Assembly: GCF_026222555.1 (NCBI RefSeq)
Contig: NZ_CP098511.1
Span: 1,035,501 to 1,099,500 of the forward strand
Source: Aquimarina sp. ERC-38
GTDB taxonomy: Bacteria; Bacteroidota; Bacteroidia; Flavobacteriales; Flavobacteriaceae
Length of the DNA: 64,000 bases
Direction: 5' to 3'
A model generated the notes under the pieces. The model did not search any database. It was not told the origin of the DNA and saw only the letters and a program-made list of their open reading frames with translations. The translations under genes were made by a program, and so were the position numbers. Below are positions 15,743 through 25,800 of the stretch, in pieces; within the stretch, counting starts at the first letter, position 1; each line of letters begins with the position of its first letter.

Positions 15743-16747
15743 ATGAAAGTAGCAGTGGTAGGTGTCACCGGTATGGTAGGTACCATTATGTTAAAGGTAT
15801 TGGAAGAAAGAAACCTTCCCATTTCAGAATTAATTCCCGTAGCTTCTGAAAGGTCGGTTGGAAAAAAAATCACGTATAAAGATAAAGAATACGAAGTAGT
15901 AGGATTGGCTACAGCAGTAAGCATGCAACCGGATATTGCCTTATTTTCTGCCGGAGGAAGTACTTCTGAAGAGTGGGCCCCTCAATTTGCTGAAACAGGA
16001 ACTATAGTAATTGATAATTCATCTGCCTGGCGGATGGACCCTACTAAAAAATTAGTGGTTCCTGAAATTAATGCGGATGCACTTACCACGGATGATAAGA
16101 TTATTGCAAACCCTAATTGCTCTACAATACAGTTAGTAATGGCACTAGCTCCTTTACATAAAAAATATAAGATTAAAAGGATTGTAATATCTACCTATCA
16201 ATCGATTACTGGCACTGGAGTAAAAGCCGTACAACAGTTAGAAAATGAGTATAAAGATGTAAAAGGTGAAATGGCGTATCCCTATCCTATTCATAAAAAT
16301 GCCATTCCGCATTGCGATGTATTTCAAGAAAACGGATATACTAAAGAAGAAATGAAACTCGTCAACGAAACTCAAAAAATCCTGGACGACCGGACGATTG
16401 CAGTAACAGCTACGGCTATTCGTATTCCAGTAGTAGGCGGACATAGCGAAAGTGTGAATATTGAGTTTGAAAAAGATTTTGATGAAAATGAGGTACGTAC
16501 AATTCTAAACGATACTCCCGGAATCATTGTACAGGACAATCCGCAAACCAATACGTACCCAATGCCCATTTATGCCGAAGGGAAGAATGAGGTTTTTGTA
16601 GGTCGAATTCGAAGAGATCATTCACGTGAAAATGCATTAAATATGTGGATTGTATCAGATAACTTACGTAAGGGAGCTGCTACCAATGCGGTACAAATAG
16701 CAGAATATTTGTATGAAAATAAATTAATACCTGCGGTTACTGTGTAG
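15743..16747 (+). CDS. asd: Aspartate-semialdehyde dehydrogenase
   Basis: This 334-aa enzyme reduces aspartyl phosphate to aspartate semialdehyde for lysine/DAP, threonine and methionine synthesis. The NADP-binding N-terminus is VAVVGVTGMVGTIML; the catalytic cysteine is Cys126 in NPNCSTIQ; the base histidine lies in VVGGHSESV and the substrate-binding arginine in IRIPVV or RIRRDHS. Length and motifs are normal. It stands alone with a terminator-like hairpin about 160 bp downstream. Confidence 0.95.
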   Translation: MKVAVVGVTGMVGTIMLKVLEERNLPISELIPVASERSVGKKITYKDKEYEVVGLATAVSMQPDIALFSAGGSTSEEWAPQFAETGTIVIDNSSAWRMDPTKKLVVPEINADALTTDDKIIANPNCSTIQLVMALAPLHKKYKIKRIVISTYQSITGTGVKAVQQLENEYKDVKGEMAYPYPIHKNAIPHCDVFQENGYTKEEMKLVNETQKILDDRTIAVTATAIRIPVVGGHSESVNIEFEKDFDENEVRTILNDTPGIIVQDNPQTNTYPMPIYAEGKNEVFVGRIRRDHSRENALNMWIVSDNLRKGAATNAVQIAEYLYENKLIPAVTV

Positions 16748-16904
16748 AGACAGATATCTAATAAATTTCCTATGTAATAGTAAGTAACTCGTTCGCTTGA
16801 AAGGGAGGGTCGGGGTAGGATATCTACCAAAGTTAAAATATCCATCTCTAGCTTGAAGAGAGTTAAAATAGTAAGATTCGTTTTAAACCCATAACTATAA
16901 ATCA

Positions 16905-16940
16905 CCTGAATTCTTTAGAATACAGAATTCGGGTTTTTTA
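16905..16940 (+). terminator. Hairpin terminator in the asd-peptidase gap
   Basis: The stem CCTGAATTCT/AGAATTCGGG (16905-16914 with 16924-16933, one G:T pair) is followed by TTTTTTA. It probably ends the asd transcript after a 160-nt 3' region in which I see no gene. Confidence 0.75.
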
Positions 16941-17046
16941 TTATAGTTTTACATTAGTGCCTAGTTAAAATGGATAAAACTGTACATTATTTAGAAGCTG
17001 TTTTTTAAAAGTAATTTGTGTTTTTAACGTGAATGATTTTATAATA

Positions 17047-17138
17047 TTGATTTTCAATATTGTAAAAGTTAGTCTTGATTCTAGAAGCGATAGCGACCTG
17101 CCCGTCCGCAAGCGGGTCTTTGATCTTTACTAAGTAAT
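17047..17138 (-). repeat. Dispersed ~100-bp hairpin repeat, copy C (inverted)
   Basis: The reverse complement matches copies A and B: the GC-rich hairpin at about 17095-17119, the CTATCGCTTCTAGAA segment shared with copy B, then AAGACTAA and ATATTGAAAATCAAT. It lies before the peptidase gene. Confidence 0.8.
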
Positions 17139-17246
17139 TTTATTCAATTCATATTAGTTACAACCCCAGAAACTTCTTATATTCCCTGTAAGAAATTAAC
17201 GGATTATGTAAACATGCTTTTTATAGCTAAATCATCACTCAAAATC

Positions 17247-19397
17247 ATGAAAAATTCATTCTTTACTTTTAGTCTTATTCTATTTTTATCGTTTGTTATG
17301 AATGCCCAACAGAACAAGTCTTTATCTTATCCCGAAACCAAAAAAGGAAACGTAGTTGATACTTACTTTAATACAGAGGTTGAAGACCCCTACCGTTGGT
17401 TAGAAGACGATCGTAGTCCTGAAACCGAAGCCTGGGTCAAACAACAGAATCAGTTTACCCAATCTTATCTGCAAAAAATACCGTACCGGGATGCTTTAAA
17501 AAATAGATTAACCGAAATCTGGAATTATGAAACGGTTTCTGCTCCTGTAAAAGAAGGAGATTATTATTATTTCAGAAAAAACACCGGGCTTCAAAATCAG
17601 TATGTAATTTTTCGTTTTAAAGAACCCGGAGCTACTCCTGAACTTTTTCTAGATCCTAATGCTTTTAGTAAAGACGGAACGGTTTCTTTAGGTTCGCTGG
17701 AATTTACTAAAGACGGAAGCCTTGCAGCCTATACCATTTCAGAAGGAGGAAGTGACTGGCGTAAAGTTTTGGTTATGGATACTAAAACCCGTAAAATTAT
17801 TGGAGATACGCTAACTAATGTTAAATTTTCCGGTACTTCCTGGAAAGGAAATGAAGGTTTTTACTATTCTAGTTACGATAAACCGGAAGGAAGCGAACTT
17901 TCGGCGAAGACCGATCAGCATAAATTATATTTTCATAAACTAGGTACTTCTCAAAAAGAAGATCAGGTTCTTTACGGAAGTACCCCGGATGAAAAGCACA
18001 GGTATGTAGGAGGTTATGTTACTGAGGATCAACAATATTTAGTACTTAGTTTGACAAATAATACTTCGGGTAATAAACTGTATATTAAAGAATTAAATAA
18101 TGACAAATCTGATTTTGTTCCTATCCTACCTACTGAAAATAGTGATACCTACGTAATTACTTCAGAAGGTTCTACCTTATATTTAATGACAAATTTGAAT
18201 AGTCCGAATTATAAAGTGGTTAAGACAGATATTAAAAACCCTTCAGTAGAAAATTGGATAGATGTAATTCCGGAAAAAGAACAAAAACTAACCATAAGCA
18301 TCGGGGGTGGCTTTATGTTTGCGGAGTACATGTATGATGCCATTTCCAAAGTTTTCCAATATGATCATCAGGGTAAATTAATTAAAGAAATTGAATTGCC
18401 TGGTATTGGAAGTGTCAGTGGTTTTGGAGGTACAAAAGAAGATACGATTATGTATTACAATTTTACTAACTACTATACGCCTTCTTCTATTTACTCTTAC
18501 AATTTAAAAACTCAAAAAACCAAATTATACCGTAAGTCCAAATCTAAATTTGACAGTGATCAGTATACTAGTAAACAGGTATTCTATACTTCAAAAGACG
18601 GTACTAAAATACCGATGATAATTACTCATAAAAAAGGGATTGAATTAAATGGTAAAAACCCAACGATGCTTTATGGTTATGGAGGTTTTAATATTAGTTT
18701 AACCCCGGCATTTAGTATATCCAACTCCCTATGGATGGAGCAGGGAGGTATTCTGGCAGTTCCAAATCTTAGAGGGGGTGGGGAATACGGAAAAAAATGG
18801 CATCTTGCCGGTACTAAAATGAAGAAACAAAATGTTTTTGACGATTTTATTGCCGCAGGTGAATACCTTATTCAAGAAAAATATACTTCCAAAGAATTTT
18901 TGGCTATTCGGGGTGGTTCTAATGGTGGCTTGTTAGTAGGAGCCGTAATGACCCAGCGCCCGGATCTAATGCAGGTAGCACTTCCCGCCGTAGGTGTTTT
19001 GGATATGTTGCGCTATCATACTTTTACCGCCGGAGCAGGATGGGCTTATGATTACGGAACTGCAGAAGACAGTAAAGAAATGTTTGACTATTTAAAAAAG
19101 TATTCACCCGTTCATGCGGTTAAAAAAACAGCGTATCCGGCAACCCTGGTAACCACTGGTGACCATGATGACCGGGTAGTTCCGGCACATTCGTTTAAGT
19201 TTGCCGCTACATTACAAGAACACCAGACCGGAGAAGCTCCTGTACTCATCAGAATAGAAACCGATGCCGGTCATGGAGCAGGTACCCCTACTTCAAAAAC
19301 AATTGAACAATACGCCGATATCTTTGGGTTTACTTTATATAATATGGGGTTTAAAGAATTACCGGTTATTACTCAAAAATTATCACAGGGACAATAG
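17247..19397 (+). CDS. Prolyl oligopeptidase family serine peptidase (S9A), exported
   Basis: This 716-aa protein, from the ATG at 17247, begins with a signal peptide (MKNSFFTFSLILFLSFVMNAQQ). An upstream in-frame ATG at 17214 would bury the signal. The N-terminal beta-propeller (about 70-430) contains YRWLEDDRS. The C-terminal alpha/beta hydrolase domain has the catalytic Ser in RGGSNGGLLVG, Asp in GDHDDRVVP and His in DAGHGAGTP. It cleaves short proline-containing peptides after Pro and probably acts in the periplasm. Confidence 0.93.
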   Translation: MKNSFFTFSLILFLSFVMNAQQNKSLSYPETKKGNVVDTYFNTEVEDPYRWLEDDRSPETEAWVKQQNQFTQSYLQKIPYRDALKNRLTEIWNYETVSAPVKEGDYYYFRKNTGLQNQYVIFRFKEPGATPELFLDPNAFSKDGTVSLGSLEFTKDGSLAAYTISEGGSDWRKVLVMDTKTRKIIGDTLTNVKFSGTSWKGNEGFYYSSYDKPEGSELSAKTDQHKLYFHKLGTSQKEDQVLYGSTPDEKHRYVGGYVTEDQQYLVLSLTNNTSGNKLYIKELNNDKSDFVPILPTENSDTYVITSEGSTLYLMTNLNSPNYKVVKTDIKNPSVENWIDVIPEKEQKLTISIGGGFMFAEYMYDAISKVFQYDHQGKLIKEIELPGIGSVSGFGGTKEDTIMYYNFTNYYTPSSIYSYNLKTQKTKLYRKSKSKFDSDQYTSKQVFYTSKDGTKIPMIITHKKGIELNGKNPTMLYGYGGFNISLTPAFSISNSLWMEQGGILAVPNLRGGGEYGKKWHLAGTKMKKQNVFDDFIAAGEYLIQEKYTSKEFLAIRGGSNGGLLVGAVMTQRPDLMQVALPAVGVLDMLRYHTFTAGAGWAYDYGTAEDSKEMFDYLKKYSPVHAVKKTAYPATLVTTGDHDDRVVPAHSFKFAATLQEHQTGEAPVLIRIETDAGHGAGTPTSKTIEQYADIFGFTLYNMGFKELPVITQKLSQGQ

Positions 19398-19415
19398 TTA
19401 TAACTATTATTATAT

Positions 19416-20390
19416 ATGTTACAGGTACATAACCTTTCTTTTGCTTATAAAGAGACTAAGGTGTTAAAGCATATTAGTTTTTCCATCAAAAAAGGAGATC
19501 ACATTGCACTGATTGGAGAAAGTGGATGTGGTAAAAGTACGTTACTCCAACTGATTTATGGAATATTAGACCCCGCAGAAGGTAAGCTGTCCTGGAATAA
19601 CAAACCTATTTTAGGCCCCCGGTATCACTTAATCCCGGGAGAAGAAAGTATGAAATACCTATCCCAAGGATTTGAACTTTTACCCTATAGGACCGTTGCG
19701 GAAAATATAGGGTATTATCTTTCAAATACAGATATAAAATTAAAAAGAGGAAGGGTTAGTGAACTATTAGACATTGTCGAATTACAAGAATATGGCAACA
19801 CTCGAATTGAACAATTGAGTGGAGGACAGAAACAACGGGTAGCTCTAGCAAAAGCATTAGCTAAAAAACCGGAATTACTGTTACTAGACGAACCTTTCGG
19901 TAATATTGATAATTTTAGAAGGAGTTCTTTACGACGAAATTTGTATGCCTACTTAACCCGAAATCAAATTACCAGCATTACCGCTACCCACGACCAAACA
20001 GATATTTTATCTTTTGCTTCGCAAACACTGGTATTACAAAGTGGAGAATTAATAATCCAAAAAAATACCAAACAGTTGTATCAAAATCCTGGTAGTTACT
20101 ATATTGCTTCTTTATTTGGTGAAGTAAATAAGATAAATGCACATCTTTTATATACTGAAATTAGTAAAGATGTAATTGCCTTAATCTATCCGCATGAAAT
20201 TATTTTACAGCCCAAGAGTGTTTATAAAGCCAAAGTTAGAAATTCCTATTTTAATGGTAGCCACTACCTGATTGAAGCTGTTTTTGATAAGAAGATTTTA
20301 TTTATTCATTCGCCTGTCACCTTTGTAGAAGGGGACTTTATAGGATTTCAAATTCCTAAGGAACTGGTGTTATCCAGAATTTTAAAATAA
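19416..20390 (+). CDS. ABC transporter ATP-binding protein with C-terminal TOBE-like region
   Basis: This 324-aa protein has Walker A GESGCGKST at 34-42, a Q-loop (SQGFELLPYRTVAENI), signature LSGGQKQR, Walker B ELLLLDEP and the H-loop ATHD. The extra ~100 residues at the C-terminus form short strands like the TOBE domain of PotA/FbpC-type import ATPases for polyamines, iron or molybdate. No permease or binding protein is nearby, so the substrate is unknown. It follows the peptidase gene after 18 bp and may be co-transcribed. Confidence 0.85.
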   Translation: MLQVHNLSFAYKETKVLKHISFSIKKGDHIALIGESGCGKSTLLQLIYGILDPAEGKLSWNNKPILGPRYHLIPGEESMKYLSQGFELLPYRTVAENIGYYLSNTDIKLKRGRVSELLDIVELQEYGNTRIEQLSGGQKQRVALAKALAKKPELLLLDEPFGNIDNFRRSSLRRNLYAYLTRNQITSITATHDQTDILSFASQTLVLQSGELIIQKNTKQLYQNPGSYYIASLFGEVNKINAHLLYTEISKDVIALIYPHEIILQPKSVYKAKVRNSYFNGSHYLIEAVFDKKILFIHSPVTFVEGDFIGFQIPKELVLSRILK

Positions 20391-20435
20391 TTGAGCTGAG
20401 ATTAGGCATTTTATTATTTTTTTACAAACTTCTAT

Positions 20436-20466
20436 AAAAAAGCGATCCCCGGGTTAACTACTCCCA
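20436..20466 (+). repeat. 31-bp direct repeat, left copy, at the 3' border of the eCIS block
   Basis: Starts with six A and GCGATCCCCGGGTTAA and ends ACTACTCCCA. It is identical over 31 bp to 61630-61660 in the same orientation. It sits in the 192-bp gap between the plus-strand ABC gene and the convergent AAA+ gene. Confidence 0.85.
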
Positions 20467-20582
20467 CAGGTTGCCTCTTATAGCACCCATTTACTGGGGT
20501 TTTAGAAATTTTAGCAATGAAAAAACTAGGCAAATATAGGTAAAACCCTGCTCTACATTTCTTTTAACTAATTATAGCAACC

Positions 20583-21950
20583 TTACTTTAAAGGAGAAAT
20601 CGAAATTGTTTTTCCTTCTTTATTATATTCTTTTTTCAATCCTTCATGTAGATAAGTTAAATTGATTGTTTTATCTTTGCCTGCTATTGTTTTAAGGCAC
20701 GAAAACTGTACAATATTTACAATATTTGCACCGGTGATTGCATATTTTTTTGCAATTTCTTCCAAAGAAACTTCATTTTCTAATTGGATCGTATTTGGAA
20801 GTATATTTTTCCATAATCTGAGTCGTTCATCCGCTCCGGGTAACTGAAATTCTATAATAGTTTGAAACCTTCTGGTAAATGCCCCATCAATATTTGTTTT
20901 AAAATTAGATGCTAAAATTACTAATCCAGGATGTGCTTCAATACGCTGCAATAAATAGGAGACTTCTTGATTAGCATATTTATCATGCGCATCTCTAACA
21001 TTGGTTCTTTTACCAAAAATGGCGTCGGCTTCATCAAAAAATAAGATCCAATCCTTATTTGCAGCCTTATCAAAAAGAGAAGATAAGTTTTTTTCTGTTT
21101 CACCTATATATTTTGAGATGACCATAGACAAATCTATTCTGTATACATCTCTATTGGTATATTTACCCAGTAAGCTTGCTGTCAGCGTTTTTCCCGTACC
21201 TGGGGGACCATAAAACAATACTCTATACCCAGGTTTTATTTTACTTTTCATATTCCATTGATCCATTAATACTTCATTATACTTTAACCAAATTTCTATT
21301 TCACGAATTTGATCTAATGTTTTTTCCTGAAGTACCAGATCTTCCCACTCTAATCTGGTATCAATTAAACTAGCCGGAAAATTTTGACTAAGTGTTGGTT
21401 TTGAAACTTTTCCCAAAAGAAACAATGATAAATACTCTTCATCAATACATAATTTACCGCTCATTTTAGGTTCTCCTATGGGAACACTTTCTATATAAAG
21501 TATTTTTTCATTAAATAACCTGGATCCAGTACTTATATATTTTATCAGTTCTAATCGTTCATTTACATCATCACCTGCCATCATATACAATGCTGTTTCT
21601 CCAGTAGGGATAATACCTCTATAGTTTTTCCCTGTGACTCCACCAAATTTCACAAATTGCCCGCCCTCTGGAAAATAGGATGAAACTATTTGTTGTAATA
21701 AAGAAGGTGTGATATGTGGAGCCAGTGCCAGTAACAATAGTAGTACTTCCACCTCGGACAATTCATGATTACTAATAAAGGATCCCAAAGGGGATTCCTT
21801 AGAACCTAAATGCAATTGAGGTGCTTTTTCATTTTCTTTTTTTAAATCTACCCCCAATCTATATTTAAGGTAGCCTTCAAGATATTGAAATAAGGTTTGT
21901 ACTTCAGCTTTATGGATGGTATTAACCATTACTGTACTTGACATAAGCAT
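20583..21950 (-). CDS. eCIS-associated AAA+ ATPase (Afp15-like)
   Basis: This 455-aa protein has an N-terminal helical part (about 1-200) and one AAA+ module with Walker A GPPGTGKT at 248-255, Walker B WILFFDEADA at 301-310 and an arginine-finger region FTRRFQTIIEF. Every eCIS of the Afp/PVC type encodes such an ATPase, thought to help particle assembly or cargo loading; it is not part of the finished particle. It is the last gene of the cluster and its start overlaps the muramidase gene by 29 nt. The methionines at residues 1, 3 and 8 are all possible starts. Confidence 0.9.
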   Translation of the reverse strand: MLMSSTVMVNTIHKAEVQTLFQYLEGYLKYRLGVDLKKENEKAPQLHLGSKESPLGSFISNHELSEVEVLLLLLALAPHITPSLLQQIVSSYFPEGGQFVKFGGVTGKNYRGIIPTGETALYMMAGDDVNERLELIKYISTGSRLFNEKILYIESVPIGEPKMSGKLCIDEEYLSLFLLGKVSKPTLSQNFPASLIDTRLEWEDLVLQEKTLDQIREIEIWLKYNEVLMDQWNMKSKIKPGYRVLFYGPPGTGKTLTASLLGKYTNRDVYRIDLSMVISKYIGETEKNLSSLFDKAANKDWILFFDEADAIFGKRTNVRDAHDKYANQEVSYLLQRIEAHPGLVILASNFKTNIDGAFTRRFQTIIEFQLPGADERLRLWKNILPNTIQLENEVSLEEIAKKYAITGANIVNIVQFSCLKTIAGKDKTINLTYLHEGLKKEYNKEGKTISISPLK

Positions 21951-22764
21951 TCTTTAATTTTAGATCATATTTATTTTTCTTGTAGCCTGGACCATTATAA
22001 CCTTCAGCAAATCTGGCCCAATTCTTTTCCTTGATCCAATTAATTAATTTTTTGCCTTTAAAAGATGTTTTTTCGATAAATTTGCCAAAAGCTTTAAGAT
22101 GTTCTCGTTCATGTTGATACATCTCAGAAACGAAATGATCTACAGATGCATATCCTAAATGTTTATAATGAAACCCCATGATCTGAAAAGCCCCCCAAGA
22201 GGAAGAACAATAGGCTGCATCATGAAATACCGGTAAATCCGAGATCCCCGAAGCTTTTTCCAGTCTGTCATATTCACCAGCTCCTCCTCTATAATGTGTT
22301 CTTTTCCATGTTTTGTACAACACGTCTGCGGTATGTTGAGACACATATTGAGCTGGATTAACACCTCTTTTTTCCAGTTCTCGCCAAAATACATGTCCTT
22401 CGAACAAAATCACAGGTCTACCGTATAATAAAAAGCCCTTGCCTCTGCTTTCCACTTCATTCACGGCTTTTACCATCGCAAGTTCCAATCCAGACTGACC
22501 TGCAAAATCTTGAATATCTTGTTCCGATAAAAATTTATCATTAAATGCGGTTAGTTTTTTTTCTGCTTCGATAAGTTTTGACCAAGATTTAAGACCTACT
22601 ATGCCGTCTACAACTAAATTATTTTTAGACTGAAAATCTTTTACAGCCTTGTTGGTATCTTTACCAAAATAATTCGACACATATACGGTATAGCCTAACT
22701 TTGTTAAAATCTCCTCGAGATAATGTACTTCTTGTCCTCTAGAGCGGTATCGTATTGTTCTCAT
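21922..22764 (-). CDS. N-acetylmuramidase with N-terminal peptidoglycan-binding domain
   Basis: This 280-aa protein combines a PG_binding_1 domain (about 1-68: GQEVHYLEEILTKLGY, then AVKDFQSKNNLVVDGIVG) with a DUF3380-type N-acetylmuramidase domain (about 85-275). The likely catalytic Glu is Glu105 in NEVESRGKGF; SSWGAFQIMGFHY and FAEGYNGPGY are family motifs. No signal peptide is visible, so it cannot reach the wall by Sec. It may be delivered by the particle, be part of it, or help cell lysis to release particles; the last two are inferences from its place in the operon. Confidence 0.9.
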   Translation of the reverse strand: MRTIRYRSRGQEVHYLEEILTKLGYTVYVSNYFGKDTNKAVKDFQSKNNLVVDGIVGLKSWSKLIEAEKKLTAFNDKFLSEQDIQDFAGQSGLELAMVKAVNEVESRGKGFLLYGRPVILFEGHVFWRELEKRGVNPAQYVSQHTADVLYKTWKRTHYRGGAGEYDRLEKASGISDLPVFHDAAYCSSSWGAFQIMGFHYKHLGYASVDHFVSEMYQHEREHLKAFGKFIEKTSFKGKKLINWIKEKNWARFAEGYNGPGYKKNKYDLKLKNAYVKYSNG

Positions 22765-22812
22765 TTATATCCTTTTAATTTTATACAACAATGAAGTGGT
22801 TGATCCTTTTTT

Positions 22813-25800
22813 TTAAGCGCTAATAGAAAGGTTTATTTTTTGTTTAATTTCAGCATCGCAAATACCATCAGACACTTTTAAAATAACCTCAACGGTCACA
22901 TTATTTCTATATCTATAGAGATGGGTTGGAGTTTTTTCTGTTGAGGTATCATTGTCTCCAAAACTCCATAAATAAGTGAATTTTTCTTCATTAAACTGAT
23001 TTAAATTTTCTATATTAAAAACATATAATTCTCTTTCAATAAAATTCCCTTCCGAACCTAAAACATCTCCTTTGGTAGCATCAATATCTTCATCCCCAAT
23101 CGGTATAGGTGCTATTTTGGCTACAATGGTAAGAGATGGCTTTTTGGCAACGGTAATAGTTACCATTACAGGCTGATCATCTACAGTAAATGCAATTGGG
23201 ATATCATAATTGACAAAATTAGTTGGTATAAAAGTAATTTCATTAGTTCCTATGCGCATCCCATTCATGCGTCTTACAGCACTTACTTTACCATCCGCAG
23301 GGATTACACTGAATGGTATTGATATACCTGTATCCTCGCTGCCGTCTAAACACAATGACGACACAATTGATAGGAAAACTTCCTTGACCTTATCAAAAAC
23401 CACCCGAACGGTCTCCGAAATTATCATACAAACTTGGTTGTCGATTGTAGCATTTACTATCGCAGTTCTATCTTTTAGAATTGATAAATTGGTATAGGTA
23501 TATTGTTGTATAAATGATGTTCCTTGCTGAGTAGGTCTTCCATCTCCAAAATCCCATTCTATTTTAGGTGAATCTGGTAAAAATTGTCCTTTAAATTGAA
23601 AAGTAACCGTTGCTTCTGTTTTATCATCATTATACGTAATAGTAGTAGCTTCAAAATTTACATTTACTGGAGCTCTTTCTACGAGTAAAGTTTCATCTGT
23701 ATCAAATCCATCTACTGTAAATTCAATACTCTCTCCAAAAGCAGTAAATTCTTTTGGGTTTATTATTATTCGATCTTGAATTTGCAAGCCTGAATACGGA
23801 GTGTTACCCACAGTTGCCACTAATCCATCTGCTGGTTGTAATGCTGTAATATTTACTGTTTCTATACAACCTATGGCGGTATCTAAAATCTGTTTTAAAT
23901 TATTTAAAAAGTTTCCAAGCTGACCAAAGTTTGTAAACGAGAAGTAATCGGTTTTATCAATATCCGAAAAATCCGGTTGACTCAATACAGGGGTTCTATT
24001 TAATAATTGAGTAAGGGAGGGTACTAAATTTTCACTGGTATTTCCAGGAGTTACATAAGATCCTTCAGACAAGCAATAATAGAAAATGTGAGTTTTCGCC
24101 CTTAACTGTTGTATCTTGTTCCTTAATATATCAAAATCACCTACAGAACCATTGGCAATAACAATGACAATATCCGGGATGGTGTTTAATCCTGTATTTA
24201 TATAATTGAGAGCGTTTGCCCAACTAGCAGCTCCGCTAGGAACAACATTCCCCGTAGTTCGATACTCCGCGATCCATTGCAAGAAAAGCTCCTTATTAGA
24301 GGTTGTAATTTTGGTTTCTGGAATAATCCTGGATGGCGGTTCATCTTGTCCAATAGTATCGTTCATATTTATTAAAGAAATAAAATTATTCGATCCTTCC
24401 TGATCATTTACAAAAGTGGTAAGTCCATTCTTAATTTTAGGAATCTCTTCTTCTCTTATTGATCCAGACTCATCAACTGTGAGAGCAATATGAATTGATA
24501 TATCACAATCTGCTGGATTCACACATAATTTATTTCTATCAAAATCAAGTTCTATAACAATCGGATCTTCAAAAGTAATTGGATCGATACTGATTTCATT
24601 TTCACAAAACCTGGATCTTACCCTTAACTTAGGGATAATCGTATTAGGTGCCGATTCAACAGAGTTTTGATACTGCCTCACTACATTGCCCGAAGCCTTT
24701 GGTTCGTCATTTACAAAAGTGTCGTCTCCTAAGAAGTCCCACTCAAACTCTTCTATCTCATTTAAAAACAACCCAGAAACCGTATAGGTAACGGTAACTT
24801 CTGTTCTAAATGGATTATCGTAAACCACCGCAGTACTTACTATGGGTTCTGGTAAACGATTTATAGTGATTACGGCTTCTGTATCTTGATTATTTAGTTC
24901 AAAACGTATAGGTGTATTTATGAGTTCTGGGCTAACCATATTTGGATCGAAATAAGAATCTCCCTTATCATCTCTTATCACTCCTCCATTAAGACCTCTG
25001 GGTATATCTGCTGTTACAAAACCATTTGTTGGACTTGCTTTAAAAGGAATAGGTTCTGTATCGCTACCAAAACAAAGTGTACTTACTGGTAATTCTAATT
25101 TTAAAACACTTTCGTCACAACATACATATGGCACCATAAAATCTGCAATCACAGGATTTGTGGCAAGTTCCATACGAACGGCCGGTGAAGATAGCTCTCG
25201 TCTGCGAGATAGTCCTCCTTCTCCTTCACCGCCTCCTGGTAGCACTGCAATATCATCCAGAAAAACAAGTACAAAAGTTCCTTTTGGTGTAACCCCGGCT
25301 TTATGTTCAAGACCCGGTCTTCTTGATACATAATATGAGGTGTAATCTTCTGCAAGTTCTCGTAGCTCAGTTAATCGTGTAGCAACTGTACCTTCTGCTT
25401 CTCTTCTTACTTCACCACCGATTAATCCTATGGGATTAGAAATACGTAACGCCACAATATTAAAACTTACAGCATTTTGTGTTTTAAGGTTTTTGAGTTC
25501 TTCAATGACGTGTTTATAATCTTGTCCCAGATGACCTTCGATTCGGTAGAAATCTTTATCAACACATAATGTTAATGGGTTATCCGAATCTAATAAATCT
25601 CTATGATAACTAACATTTGATTTTTCTATTTTTTTTGCTGATTTATCAAAATTCCATAGCTTGATTAGCTCTTCGTCTACTTTATAATAAAAAGGGATTG
25701 CCTTTTGACTTAAATCCCCAAGCAGTCTTGATGGCGTAATTTTAACCTCACCAAATACAAGATTATAGCCTTCTAATTGTTTTAATGTTCTTAATAAAAG

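Noticed and set aside
22786..22801. Short match of about 14 bp (AATGAAGTGGTTGA) also near 61124-61137
   Set aside because: A 14-bp match is expected several times by chance in a 64-kb window; not comparable with the 31-bp repeat.
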